This document shows, in pieces, positions 11,801-20,800 of a stretch of 64,000 nucleotides of DNA; the first letter of the stretch is position 1, and each line of letters begins with the position of its first letter. The notes beneath the pieces were generated by a model that was not told where the DNA came from, ran no database searches, and saw nothing but the letters and a program-made list of their open reading frames with translations. Source of the stretch: Melampsora larici-populina 98AG31 (taxonomy: Eukaryota > Basidiomycota > Pucciniomycetes > Pucciniales > Melampsoraceae); NCBI RefSeq assembly GCF_000204055.1, contig NW_006768804.1:571690-635689 (forward strand), given 5' to 3'. A program made the translations under genes and the position numbers.

Positions 11801-13415
11801 TCCTGTCAGCAATATGGTGTCCACCACTCACGACGTTCCCAAATCTTACTCAAAAGCCGTCAAAGGACCTGAAGGAGATAGCTGGCTGAAAGCGTGCAAG
11901 AAAGAGATTCAGGCGATGCACGACAAGAAGGTGTGGAGGTTGGTTGACCGCCCATCAAAATCAAATATTATCCGAGGACTGTGGCTGTTCAGAAAGAAAC
12001 CGACATCTGATGCAGAAAATCCAATCAAATTCAAGGCGAGATTTGTAGCTATGGGTAACACTCAAGTTGAGGGCGAAGACTACTTCGAAACGTTCGCTCC
12101 CACCGGAAAACCTTCGTCTCTAAGGATCATTATTGCACTAGCCGCCATTTTCGGCTGGGAGGTTCACCAAATGGACGCCGTCACCGCCTTCTTGAACTGT
12201 GACCCGTTTGAAACCATCTATGTCGAACAGCCTGAGGGATTCAAGAAACCCGGCGAAGAAGACAAAGTCTGCCTTCTACTCAAGTCTCTCTACGGCCTCA
12301 AGCAAGCACCAAAGTACTGGCAGGACGATGTTGAAGAGTTTCTCATCCAGTCAGGCTTCATTCAGTGCGAGGTGGATCATTGCATCTACATTCGTAGACG
12401 CGACGTAAGTTTCACGGTGGTCTACGTCCATGTCGATGACCTTGCCATCACCGGCAATGACATTCTGAACTTCAAGCTTGAGATCTCGACCCGCTGGGAA
12501 ATGGAGGACCTCGGAATTGCGTCTACAGTGGTTGGAATCGAAATCAGGAGGGAATCTGAATTCATGTACTCGATATGTCAATCAACTTATGCTTTAAAAA
12601 TTCTTGAGCGTTTTGAATCTACTGATGTGAAACCAGCGAGTACACCCTTCCCTTCTTCGCTCAAACTCTACAAGCCTGACCTTGAGGAAATTGAAGACTT
12701 CAAAACTCGTAACCTACCTTATCGCAGCGTTGTGGGATCCCTCATGTATCTTTCGCAATGTACGCGTCCTGACCTAGCTCATGCCGTAGGTACTCTCTCA
12801 CAACACCTCGACTGGCCCGGCTTTAAACACTGGGACGCAGCCTGTCATGTTCTGCGGTATCTCAAAGGAACTTACAACATAGGTATTGTTTACTCCAGAG
12901 ATTCGAACACAACGACATTGAAGGGTCTAAAAAGTGAACTCTGCCCTCAAGCTCTTTGCGACGCTGACTGGGCGGGCGACAAGGACACTCGAAGATCGAC
13001 AACAGGCTATGTTTTCATTCTCGCCAATGGAGCAATCTCCTGGCGTAGTAGACTCCAACCAACCGTAGCTCTCTCCTCAACCGAAGCTGAATACAGAGCC
13101 ATCACGGAAGCAGGACAAGAGCTCGTGTGGTTACGCACCATGATGACCAAGCTTGGTTATGACGACCCCAATCCAACTGTACTCGAAAGCGACAACAAGG
13201 GAGCCATTCATCTCACTAACAAGACAATCTTTCACAGCAGAACTAAACACATTGAAATACACTATCATTGGATCCGTGAAGTGGTAAAATCTGGCAAAAT
13301 CTCCATGAAACACTGCCCGACCCATCTCATGGTTGCTGATCTGCTCACCAAACCTCTTGGCTCAGCTCAATTTGTCAAATTAAGGAAGCTTTTGGGTATA
13401 AGAAATATTTCGTGA
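8832..13415 (+). CDS. Copia Gag-Pol polyprotein
   Basis: This single 1,527-residue frame encodes the whole element in the Ty1/copia order protease, integrase, reverse transcriptase, RNase H. Seen in order: an acidic Gag with a Cys/His cluster (CSENNCISTTHSADKC, about residue 317); the aspartic protease site YDTGASHH (about 442); the integrase H-H-C-C finger (RRLGHLN...CDTCSMSK, about 585-625) and core (LDRGGEF; then ENGVSERGN with the catalytic Glu); RT with VHVDD (about 1200) and LYGLKQAPKYW; and RNase H with DADWAGDKDTRRSTTG and SSTEAEY. The C-terminus DLLTKPLG is typical of copia. The ATG at 8832 lies 64 nt after the left LTR and no internal stop was seen. A second, shorter frame overlapping the start is a shadow. 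Confidence 0.96.
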   Translation: MSSPDPSLTDSEDTDTYSDSVSEAASDSRTEKPEEQSKSQITVPPMADKEESKVFGTPLQQFVQKLNSAIAKYDVDTKLTDGNFPQWSLEIRQVLKVLDYDKYLIKNDYKYPGLSDDQHLKVKLVVSIWMMGLMDPPNKIRCQTMLKLRACKDDDDDDEINNDDSDEDDDIAYEPAMIWTHLKNHHQKISEAGLQTIEDAINDMKILPGDSFKVHCDKFNNLIADYVKYRGKISSSRAARKLIKTVKTRINDNVSENIYAHVSPLTREGVVQYLIDYEARNGGFSTPALIEASQASFSTAAAYSGGGNHRDRRNRPKCSENNCISTTHSADKCFAKPQNKAARDKWIAQMEAKRNGTQNYRSQPSAQSSNVSGLRQLTLPTANVSIASDNPFASLHVYLDETNLDSITASVSVDSLFESSHTVFDEETPAANVVSESGGQWALYDTGASHHMFKSNALFSDDSLNKVEDSSKRLKLAGGEVSLAVHSTGTVKLKSGSGKMFELNNSLYVPDLSQNLLAGGAMLRKGVQILIHPNDANCFSLVLKGEALFNGVFASNNLMYVALEPVSLNLDSTAHSTTAEDLTRLQHRRLGHLNCRYLKTMGVSDSVEGLTKDIIQLDFCDTCSMSKNHKIPHSSTRPRASRHLENVHVDLSGIIRTKGLKNEMYYALFCDDFSSYRHIYFMKSKSKEEVYEVFMTYIALAERQTCKMLKQFTLDRGGEFVNELLGTELKKHGITLHLTAAHSPEENGVSERGNRTISTKARSIMLESHTPLRFWVQACNTAVFLTNRTITAALENNRTPFEAWHFRKPSVDHLRVFGCLSYSLIRKEVRGSKFNPVSSRGVLMGFEEDNFNYHIFDINSQKINITHNATFNEEVFPFQNIISNNSPDTKLISDKSTVNTRFFDDDSEDETEVTSELPSTSTPAAPSLPACPDPVITPAVTIPNDPKDSLRRSGRTKGTIKYSAVAVCDGLIDSLITAAWESAFRFDLDIPVSNMVSTTHDVPKSYSKAVKGPEGDSWLKACKKEIQAMHDKKVWRLVDRPSKSNIIRGLWLFRKKPTSDAENPIKFKARFVAMGNTQVEGEDYFETFAPTGKPSSLRIIIALAAIFGWEVHQMDAVTAFLNCDPFETIYVEQPEGFKKPGEEDKVCLLLKSLYGLKQAPKYWQDDVEEFLIQSGFIQCEVDHCIYIRRRDVSFTVVYVHVDDLAITGNDILNFKLEISTRWEMEDLGIASTVVGIEIRRESEFMYSICQSTYALKILERFESTDVKPASTPFPSSLKLYKPDLEEIEDFKTRNLPYRSVVGSLMYLSQCTRPDLAHAVGTLSQHLDWPGFKHWDAACHVLRYLKGTYNIGIVYSRDSNTTTLKGLKSELCPQALCDADWAGDKDTRRSTTGYVFILANGAISWRSRLQPTVALSSTEAEYRAITEAGQELVWLRTMMTKLGYDDPNPTVLESDNKGAIHLTNKTIFHSRTKHIEIHYHWIREVVKSGKISMKHCPTHLMVADLLTKPLGSAQFVKLRKLLGIRNIS

Positions 13416-13431
13416 TGAACTTGAGGGGGTG

Positions 13432-14321
13432 TGTTGTGGTAAAAGATGCATTATTGGTCAAGTACATCACGTAGTTATCTGGATTAGAAGGTTAAGGAGG
13501 TAGTGTAGGATTCAAGGTATTTCATTTCAAAGTAGTGGTATGGTTTCAGGATTTGGTAGCTGGTCGAGTACAATTAGAAATCCCAAAGAAGGCAGTTCTT
13601 CTAATTCACATTCAGAGTCACGTTTAAAACATTTCCTAATTCGTAGCTTTTTATATTACACTGTTTTGTGTGCGTGTTTTGTATTCCTCTTTGGGATTAG
13701 TTGTTAAAAACTTTTGTAGCCAGGTTTTCCCTCTTATACCCTGTCTCTCTCGAGCTCTGGTTTCCTCCCTCACCGTGTGGAAACTGAAGCTCGAGAGTAA
13801 GTCTTTTTCTCTTACTACTAATGTGTGTGTCTTACTCTGGCGCGTTACTCATTCTCTACGATAGTCTTCCTACCACTTTCTTTTCATCCTGCTATTCGCA
13901 GGTGAGGCGTCGAACCTTCCGCCCTTCTTTCCTACCTTACGAGTTCACATAGAACTCAAACTACCTGTTCTGTCCAGGTGATTACTCATTTCTCTTGTCT
14001 ATCTTAAACTAGTCTTTTTCTTTCTTTATTTTTGCTTGATGTGTGTGAATGAATTACGACCGTGTGGAAACTGAAGCTCGAGATCTTCCTACCACTTTCT
14101 TTTCATCCTGCTATTCGCAGGTGAGGCGTCGAACCTTCCGCCCTTCTTTCCTACCTTACGAGTTCACATAGAACTCAAACTACCTGTTCTGTCCAGGTGA
14201 GGCGTCGAACCTTCCGCCCTTCTTTCCTACCTTACGAGTTCACATAGAACTCAAACTACCTGTTCTGTCCAGGTACATCCCATCTTTGGCGTAGACATTC
14301 AGTCCGCCTGAACTCGTTTCA
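13432..14321 (+). repeat. Copia 3' LTR
   Basis: Same 890-bp length and, by eye, same sequence as the 5' LTR, including the three 76-bp units. It ends TTTCA and is followed directly by the ATATT target duplication. Confidence 0.95.
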
Positions 14322-14820
14322 ATATTAGCACCCCACTGGGCCCCAGGGCTCCCCCTGGGGTACTGTCGATTGGACAGCGGCAGGTTGAACCGCAGTGAGA
14401 ACCGCGTCCCAGCACGGTTTTCACCCCAGTGTGACTTTGGTCAACTGAGTCCGCGGCGGGACCCCCGTGCTACCTCTGTGCTGCCACAGTTTGCAGGGGG
14501 GGCTTGGGTGTTGGTGAGGGGCATTCAGCCATACTCACACTACTGTCTCCTTATTTTACACAATTCTTTGTTGTGACGATACCTTGCTCTCATGTCACTT
14601 GATCCCAGGTAAAAGTCACCCTGTGGTATACATTTGATTTTTGCTGTTGTGAAACTCTGTTTTGTTCTGTTGAAATAGGATGAGTAATAGCAGGAAACTC
14701 ATAGATTGCAAACCACAGCACCAAAAAAAGAGATAGAGGTCAGAAGAAAATCTTATAGTTACTATCTCTCTTGCACACAAATGAGAGGGATTTATAAGAC
14801 CACATTAATAGTCACCTTGG
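14322..14820. other. GC-rich intergenic patch next to copia
   Basis: Bases 14328-14530 are strikingly GC-rich compared with the AT-rich surroundings (short inverted pieces such as GGGCCCCAGGGC and CCCCCTGGGG). It carries a 68-codon frame without recognisable motifs. It may be a fragment of an unidentified repeat. The remainder up to 14820 shows only a loose resemblance to the decayed secreted gene. Confidence 0.35.
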
Positions 14821-15240
14821 ACTTTGGATACTGATTTTGATCTGAATATGGTACTGACTGAGGAGGTGTATGGAAACCATCATCTGGATTCCCCACAAGA
14901 CCATTCACCATGTCCGTGTAGGGTTTGCTTGTTGACAAGCGCACACCAACTCTCTTTGAGGCAGCAAGGGAAGTCGTGCGCGCTTGTCAACAAGCAAACA
15001 CTACCCGGACATGGTGATTCCCATATTCCTTGATAATGTCCTTGTATAAAGACCTCCTTGAATTACAATCAGGCCTGTAGAATTCTAGCTCTGCCTGTAG
15101 TGCTTTGTCATCATGAACAGAAGTGAATTCTGAAATCAAACTCATAGCTCTCTTATTCCATTGAGTATCAGGTAAATGCTTTTCAACATCTGTAAATTTT
15201 TCTGGAACCAGTCACTGATTTTTTTTCCAAAGGTTTATAA
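14820..15240 (-). pseudogene. Decayed copy of secreted family, exon-4-like part
   Basis: On the minus strand the block around 15050-15175 reads FTSVHDDKALQAELEFYR and SLYKD, clearly related to exon 4 of copy 1 (YTSVLDEEALQAELEFFRD, SLYEG). The acceptor and donor positions look similar too. A 111-bp palindromic MITE (14906-15016) interrupts it. Orientation and order fit it being the 5' part of the copy whose C-terminal domain lies at 6118-6780. Confidence 0.7.
14906..15016. mobile_element. 111-bp MITE with ~37-bp terminal inverted repeats
   Basis: Starts CACCATGTCCG and ends CGGACATGGTG. The two arms match over about 37 bp with two mismatches, leaving a short centre of about 35 bp. It is flanked by ATT (14903-14905 and 15017-15019), a 3-bp duplication. 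It is nested in the decayed secreted-gene exon. A 3-bp duplication would suit a PIF/Harbinger-type mobiliser; that assignment is inference. Confidence 0.8.
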
Positions 15241-15506
15241 AAGAATCAGAAGGGTCTGAAAGTCAAGAAAAGTTGGCTTGGTACCAACCCTGAGTGGAGT
15301 GACTAGCTGCCATGCCCATGAGTTGTGTATGAGAGAGCTATATTTTTGAGATAGCATTGCACATTTCAGAATTTCTCAACAAATGTCCAGAAAGACATGG
15401 TCAAGCTCTGCAAAATTCTTATTTTGTTGTACAAACCTGATGATTTTAAATCAGGCCATTCTAGCAATTGTAAATCTGATTTTAGATGTTTCCCTGTCAA
15501 TGAGGG
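15241..15506. other. Intergenic, target region of the gypsy element
   Basis: AT-rich, no supported gene. It ends with GAGGG (15502-15506), the target-site copy of the gypsy insertion. Confidence 0.4.
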
Positions 15507-15856
15507 TGTAAGGAGTACACAAGGACAGACTTTACTTATGGGGTTTAGATTATGGGATTAAACAGGCAGGATTATATCTTCCAGCTCCACGCCCGGTTCT
15601 AGAAAGTCTTCACTCCTCTGAGAGCCTTTATGTGGACTTTCTGGAACCAGGTGAGCATTTCTCTTATTGTTTTCATATGTTTCTCTTTCATTTAGCGGGT
15701 CACTGACTCCTCTGAGAGCCTTTATGTGGACTTTCTGGAACCAGTTCGTAATTAATATATCGAAGTTCCAAGTTACTTGTCCCGTTGTGCTCTCTCGAGA
15801 AGTCGAGCCGGAACCTTATCCGGACGCTAGTGAAGGTTTCTCATTGAAACCTTACA
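15507..15856 (+). repeat. Gypsy 5' LTR
   Basis: 350 bp, TGTAAGG...CCTTACA. It holds two copies of a short block (CTCCTCTGAGAGCC...CTGGAACCAG), separated by a stretch that starts GTGAGC and ends CATTTAG like a small intron. The leader up to 16082 has no clear primer-binding site. Confidence 0.9.
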
Positions 15857-16082
15857 CTTTTTTAACTTGATCACTTCAACGTTATATACAAGATTCTACT
15901 TTTCAATCAAATCCTAGTCGCTACAATTTTTTTTCTTTCTCTTCAGTCACTTTCGGTTTTATATCTGTCAATCTGTCATATCGGTCATCTGTCAATTCTG
16001 TCATCAGCCCCCAGTTCGGATCTGTTATCTCACCCCTTGCTTTCGAAACCGAATCAACTACGCTATACTCAGACACATCGAA

Positions 16083-16446
16083 TGAGTGGAGCAGCATCTC
16101 GTAACCCCGAAAACTTCCTTGACGATCCCGAGACTCTACTTCGTCAAGCTCGGAAAGAAAAGAGGGCAGCTGCTGTCGAATCACCTCCAGCACCACCAGC
16201 GCCGAGGTACCAGTGGAAGCCAGAAGCATTGGTGTCAGGATCGCCAGCTCCTACGGACCGAATACTATACGCAACCAGAAGCCGACCTAGTCCAGCAGAG
16301 GTGACTACTGTACATTTCTCGCCTCCTACAATTTCACCATCAGCTTCCGAAAAGACGGTCATCGACAAACATTTCCAGAAGCTGCTTGGAGACAACTTAC
16401 AGACACCACACCCTCCAGGACATCTGGAAACGGAAACACCAGGAGC
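16083..16446 (+). pseudogene. Gypsy gag, N-terminal part (split by CACTA element)
   Basis: Opens with the ATG of MSGAASRNPENFLDD and stays open through a Pro/Ser-rich segment to ETPG, where the CACTA-type element begins. Removing that element with one AGC copy brings the frame straight into the segment leading to MSNDQETIES at 17901. So gag once started here, not at 17901. The product is now cut off inside the insertion. Confidence 0.75.
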
Positions 16447-17839
16447 CACTACACCAAATGACATCTTTACCCAGGGGTATAGAAAAGTAGTGCGGGCATA
16501 GAAAACTATGGGTGAAGTACTTTTCTATACCCATAGAGATAGTGTCCTCTCTGCCTAGACATACCATTCTGCTCTATACCCACAGATGAAAATATCCACA
16601 TGACCACAGGGACTGAATATAAATTTAGACTCAAAGCCCTTCTTGAGCCTTGTCCAATGGGAAAGCATGGTCCATCAGTCATATTGTACACCCACTTCAG
16701 CAACCGGTGTGTGAACTATGCAACCGACTGTGCACCACCAAAAAAGTGCAGTGATTTTCGGTCGCATATGTCACCTGAAAATCTCGTTCGGTAAACAAAA
16801 ATGCAACAAAAGAGACACACGGATTTTTGCACATATGTGCAAAGATTGTGCGCATTCTTGAAAACAACTCAAAGTCAAATATTTTCAAATTAATGCGACT
16901 GCAACTTTTCATTGTTCTCTCTTCTCAAGCCATCACCACCTGTTATTTCGGACCTCACCATTTTTTTCTTTGTTTTCTACAAGTCCTTTTCTCTTCAATT
17001 GCACATCATTCAAATCATCACCACCTCAACCTTTTTCTCTACTTAAACTTTTCAATCTCAAATCCATTCAATCTCATCGTGGTGTTGATTCAGACTCGAA
17101 TCCAACTTCCTCAAAAGACTTCATTTCCACCAATTCAACTTTGCTGCCAACAGTGAAGAGCTTGGTCATTGACCATGTTATCATCAATCAAATTGCTTAA
17201 AAAATAATTGCAGAAGTTGAACGGGTAGATGATATTGAGAGCAATGAGAGCAATTAAGTTTTTTTTTGGTTTTTGAACTCGATCAACAAATGACCTTGTT
17301 TACCAAATGGTAAAAGACACCATTGTGATTCATTATCACCGTGGTGATTTTGCTTTTTATTTGGTTACCAAACCTTTCTAACAAGCACACTGTTGTGTGG
17401 TTTTACATATACATACATGGTGAGAAATTTTCTCACCGTGATGTAAAAGTTGCATTAAATTATTAATGCAACTTTTTTTGCCAAAGTGGGTGGTACATAT
17501 GTAAAAAGTGTCTGTCAATCTGTGTAAGATTGTGCATACATACTCACATACATTGCTGAACATGGTTGAGGATCTCTTTTATCACCATAGAATTGTATTT
17601 TAGGATAAAAGTATCAAAAAACAGAAAATTGAGAGTCTGCGCACTGTAGCACTGCCTTTGGGTCCCAATACATACAGCTGAGTCAGGGCAAAGATAATAC
17701 TCAATTTCTCAATCTGAAATATCTTATATAGGTTTATCAAAAGCATTTTTTATTGGTATAGAAAAGTACCCTACCAATAGTTTTCTATGCCCACACTACT
17801 ATTCTATACCCCTGGGTAAAGATGTCATTTTTTGTAGTG
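16447..17839. mobile_element. Non-autonomous CACTA-type element inside gag
   Basis: 1,393 bp. It starts CACTACACCAAATGACATC and ends with the near-complement (...ATTTTTTGTAGTG), with long imperfect inverted termini that continue through GGTATAGAAAAGTAG-type blocks. The flanking 3-bp duplication is AGC (16444-16446 and 17840-17842). CACTA ends and a 3-bp duplication are typical of the CACTA/EnSpm superfamily. It has no transposase. It contains perfect palindromes at 17419-17437 and 17445-17476 (14-bp arms). Confidence 0.88.
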
Positions 17840-17842
17840 AGC

Positions 17843-20800
17843 TAAACTGATTGACAGCACCCTCTACGCGAGTACTGCGACGGGGGAACCCTCAAATACC
17901 ATGTCCAACGATCAGGAAACGATCGAATCACTACGACAGCAGGTTGACAGCCTGCGCATTCAGAATGAGACTCTAGCTCAGAATCGTCAAGAGACGCTCT
18001 CCCTCCAGCGAATGGTCCGGGACTTGATGGCTGAGCGTTCGCAAGCTTATACTAGTCCAGGCCTGGTAGGACGTGAAGGCTTGGGTTTGGGTCGCACGGG
18101 TCAGACCTTCAATCAATACCTGGGTCAAAGTCCAATATCGCCTAGTCCGTTACCTCGGGAGTCTACAAGACATTCTCACGGTCCCGTGGCCTCAGAAGCA
18201 GTTCCTGTCAACGCACCAACATCAGGAAACGAACAACCTGAAGAGGACGCTCAATACGCTGAAACCAACCCACCACCTGCCGCGAATGCAGCTGCTGCGG
18301 CAGGGTACCAGACGTCGACGCCAGTATCGGGTCCCTTACCACCAGCTGGTTACACACCATACCATCATGCCTACTATCCGATTCCACCATACCAGCCACA
18401 TCCAGTCGCACCTCCACCTATGACAGCAGATCGCATCAAGCTGAGCGACCTTCCTAAGTTTAACGGCAAATACGGTCATCCATCAGACTTATTCCACTGG
18501 CAGGATATGATAGAAGAAACGTTCGATGTCAAGAATCTGTCCGACGATCAAGAACGTGTAAAGCTTCTGGGATCTCTTCTTAATAATGAAGAGTTGTCAG
18601 CCTGGTATCAAGCAAACAAGGATTCTCTCCGTCAACAATCCTGGAAGACCGTTATGGAAATGATGGCAAAAGGGACCTTACCGCACGCTTGGTTGGCCGA
18701 TACAGAAGAAGCACTGCGACGACTTCAAATGAAACCTTCGGAATCTTTCGATGCTTACGTTACTCGAGCTCAGGGATTGCATCGCTTGGTAAAAAGGTTA
18801 AGCGGTGTATCAGATAAAAATCTAGCTGAGTACATTACCTGGGGAGTGCCTCGACTATTCAAGAATATGGTGGAACGAGAAAAACACCTACGAGTCGAAC
18901 CATTCTCATTTCCTATCTTCAAGGACGCAGCTGATGGTATCTGGCGATTCCTCACGGATAGCAAACTGTTGGCGGACGGTTCAGTACGAGCTAAAGCACC
19001 AGCAACCCCTGCAGTTTTGGGTTTGACGACACCATATCAACCTTGTACCTTAACTCAACCTAGAACTCGCTCAGATGAAGAAAAGGCCGACAATGCCTGG
19101 AGGTATCACGAATACCTCCGTGCCTCGGGTATCTGTGCCGTCTGTAAAGACAAGTGTGGTAACGCAGCCTGCACTAAGAAGAACACCCGATTCCTCTCAG
19201 TACCCTCTGACTTTAACCCGGGACCACGACCCACAAAAACGTCAGCGCCGACTACACAAACCAGACCACCAGGAGTTTCAACGCAACGTCCAGCAGGCCG
19301 ACCATCCACCACTGTGTCTCAATCTCGTGTTGCCGCGATAGACACCTTCCCTGATATGTTGACCCAAGACATTGCCGCTTACGAGGAGGCGGATCGACAT
19401 CGAATGGGGATGATAGAGGAGGACGCTGAGGGTGCCGAAAGGTGCGTAAACTCTGCATCTGTTTCGCCGATTATTCTGGAGCTGATATGTAACGGAAAAT
19501 CTGTACGCGCTCTAATCGATTCAGGAGCTGGTACGAACCTCTTGTCGAACAAAATGGCACAGCAGTTACGAGTGGTACGGAGACCGTTGGTGGCGCCGGT
19601 TGAGGTACGCTTAGCGATCTCTACCGAGGGCGAACCTCTCATTCTGAAAGAGTTTGCGATAGCTAATCTCAAGTGTGACGACCCCAGCCTTCGGTTTGGA
19701 ACGGTTTTTTTCAAGTTGGCACCATTAGGAGGAAGCTATGATATGATTTTAGGTTCCCCGTTCCTATCAAAATTCAAGCTTGACATTTCTCTTCACCGAC
19801 GATGTGTATTACATACTCCTACTGGAAAGATTTTGTACGAAAAGGCCATGAAATCAGAATTGAATCGTGTCCTATGTGCCATTCATAACCTTGAACAAAT
19901 CAGCAAAGCTCGTGATATGAGCGAACGAGAGTTGTCTGTGCTGAAGGATTTTGAAGATATTTTCCCGGCGGAACTGCCTCCAGTGGAGGAGGGTGATCCG
20001 CCGGATGAAACTTTTCCAGAGGGATTGCCGGAAGCGAGCAGGAAGGTCCGCCATAAGATCATACTCACTGATCCCAATGTGGTGATCAATGAGAAACAAT
20101 ATGGTTACCCTCAAAAGCATCGAGAGTCTTGGCGTAAACTACTGGACCAACACCTGCGTGCCGGACGTATACGGCGATCCCAGAGCCAATACGGCTCTCC
20201 GTCAATGATCATTCCGAAGAAGGATCCAACGGAATTACCTTGGTGGGTGTGTGATTACAGGACACTGAATAAGTATACTGTTAAAGATTGTGCACCCTTG
20301 CCCAATGTCGACGAATCAGTTAGATTGGTGGCCACTGGAAAAGTTTGGTCTGTGGTAGACCAAACAAATTCATTTTTTCAAGATAGAATGAGAGAGGAGG
20401 ACATCCCGCTGACGGCGGTGAAAACTCCCTGGGGATTATATGAGTGGGTGGTCATGCCAATGGGGCTGACAAATGGACCTGCGACGCATCAGGCTCGAAA
20501 TGAAGAAATTTTAGGTGAATTAGTAGGAAAAATTTGTGTAGTTTATTTTGATGACATTGTGATTTTCTCTCAGACGGTTGAAGAACATGAGATTCACCTA
20601 CGTCAAGTTCTTTAAAGGCTACGACAAGGAAAATTGTACTGCTCAGTGAAGAAGAGTAAACTTTTCAGACGTGAAATAAAATTCCTGGGTCATATCATCA
20701 ATGAAGCAGGAGTCTGTCCGGACGACGAGAAGGTGGAAAAGATATCCAAATGGGCTTCCCCGACTAATGCAAAGCAATTGCTGAAATTCCTAGGTACTGT

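Larger units (their letters stand above)
7879..14321 (+). mobile_element. Complete Ty1/copia LTR retrotransposon
   Basis: Two 890-bp LTRs (7879-8768 and 13432-14321) begin TGTTGTGG, end TTTCA and look identical by eye. They are flanked by the 5-bp direct repeat ATATT (7874-7878 and 14322-14326). A primer-binding-site candidate TGGTAGCGAGAG directly follows the left LTR, and a purine tract (TTGAGGGGGTG) precedes the right LTR. The internal region has one uninterrupted gag-pol frame. Identical LTRs and an intact frame indicate a recent, perhaps still active, insertion. It landed in the decayed secreted-family region. Confidence 0.95.
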
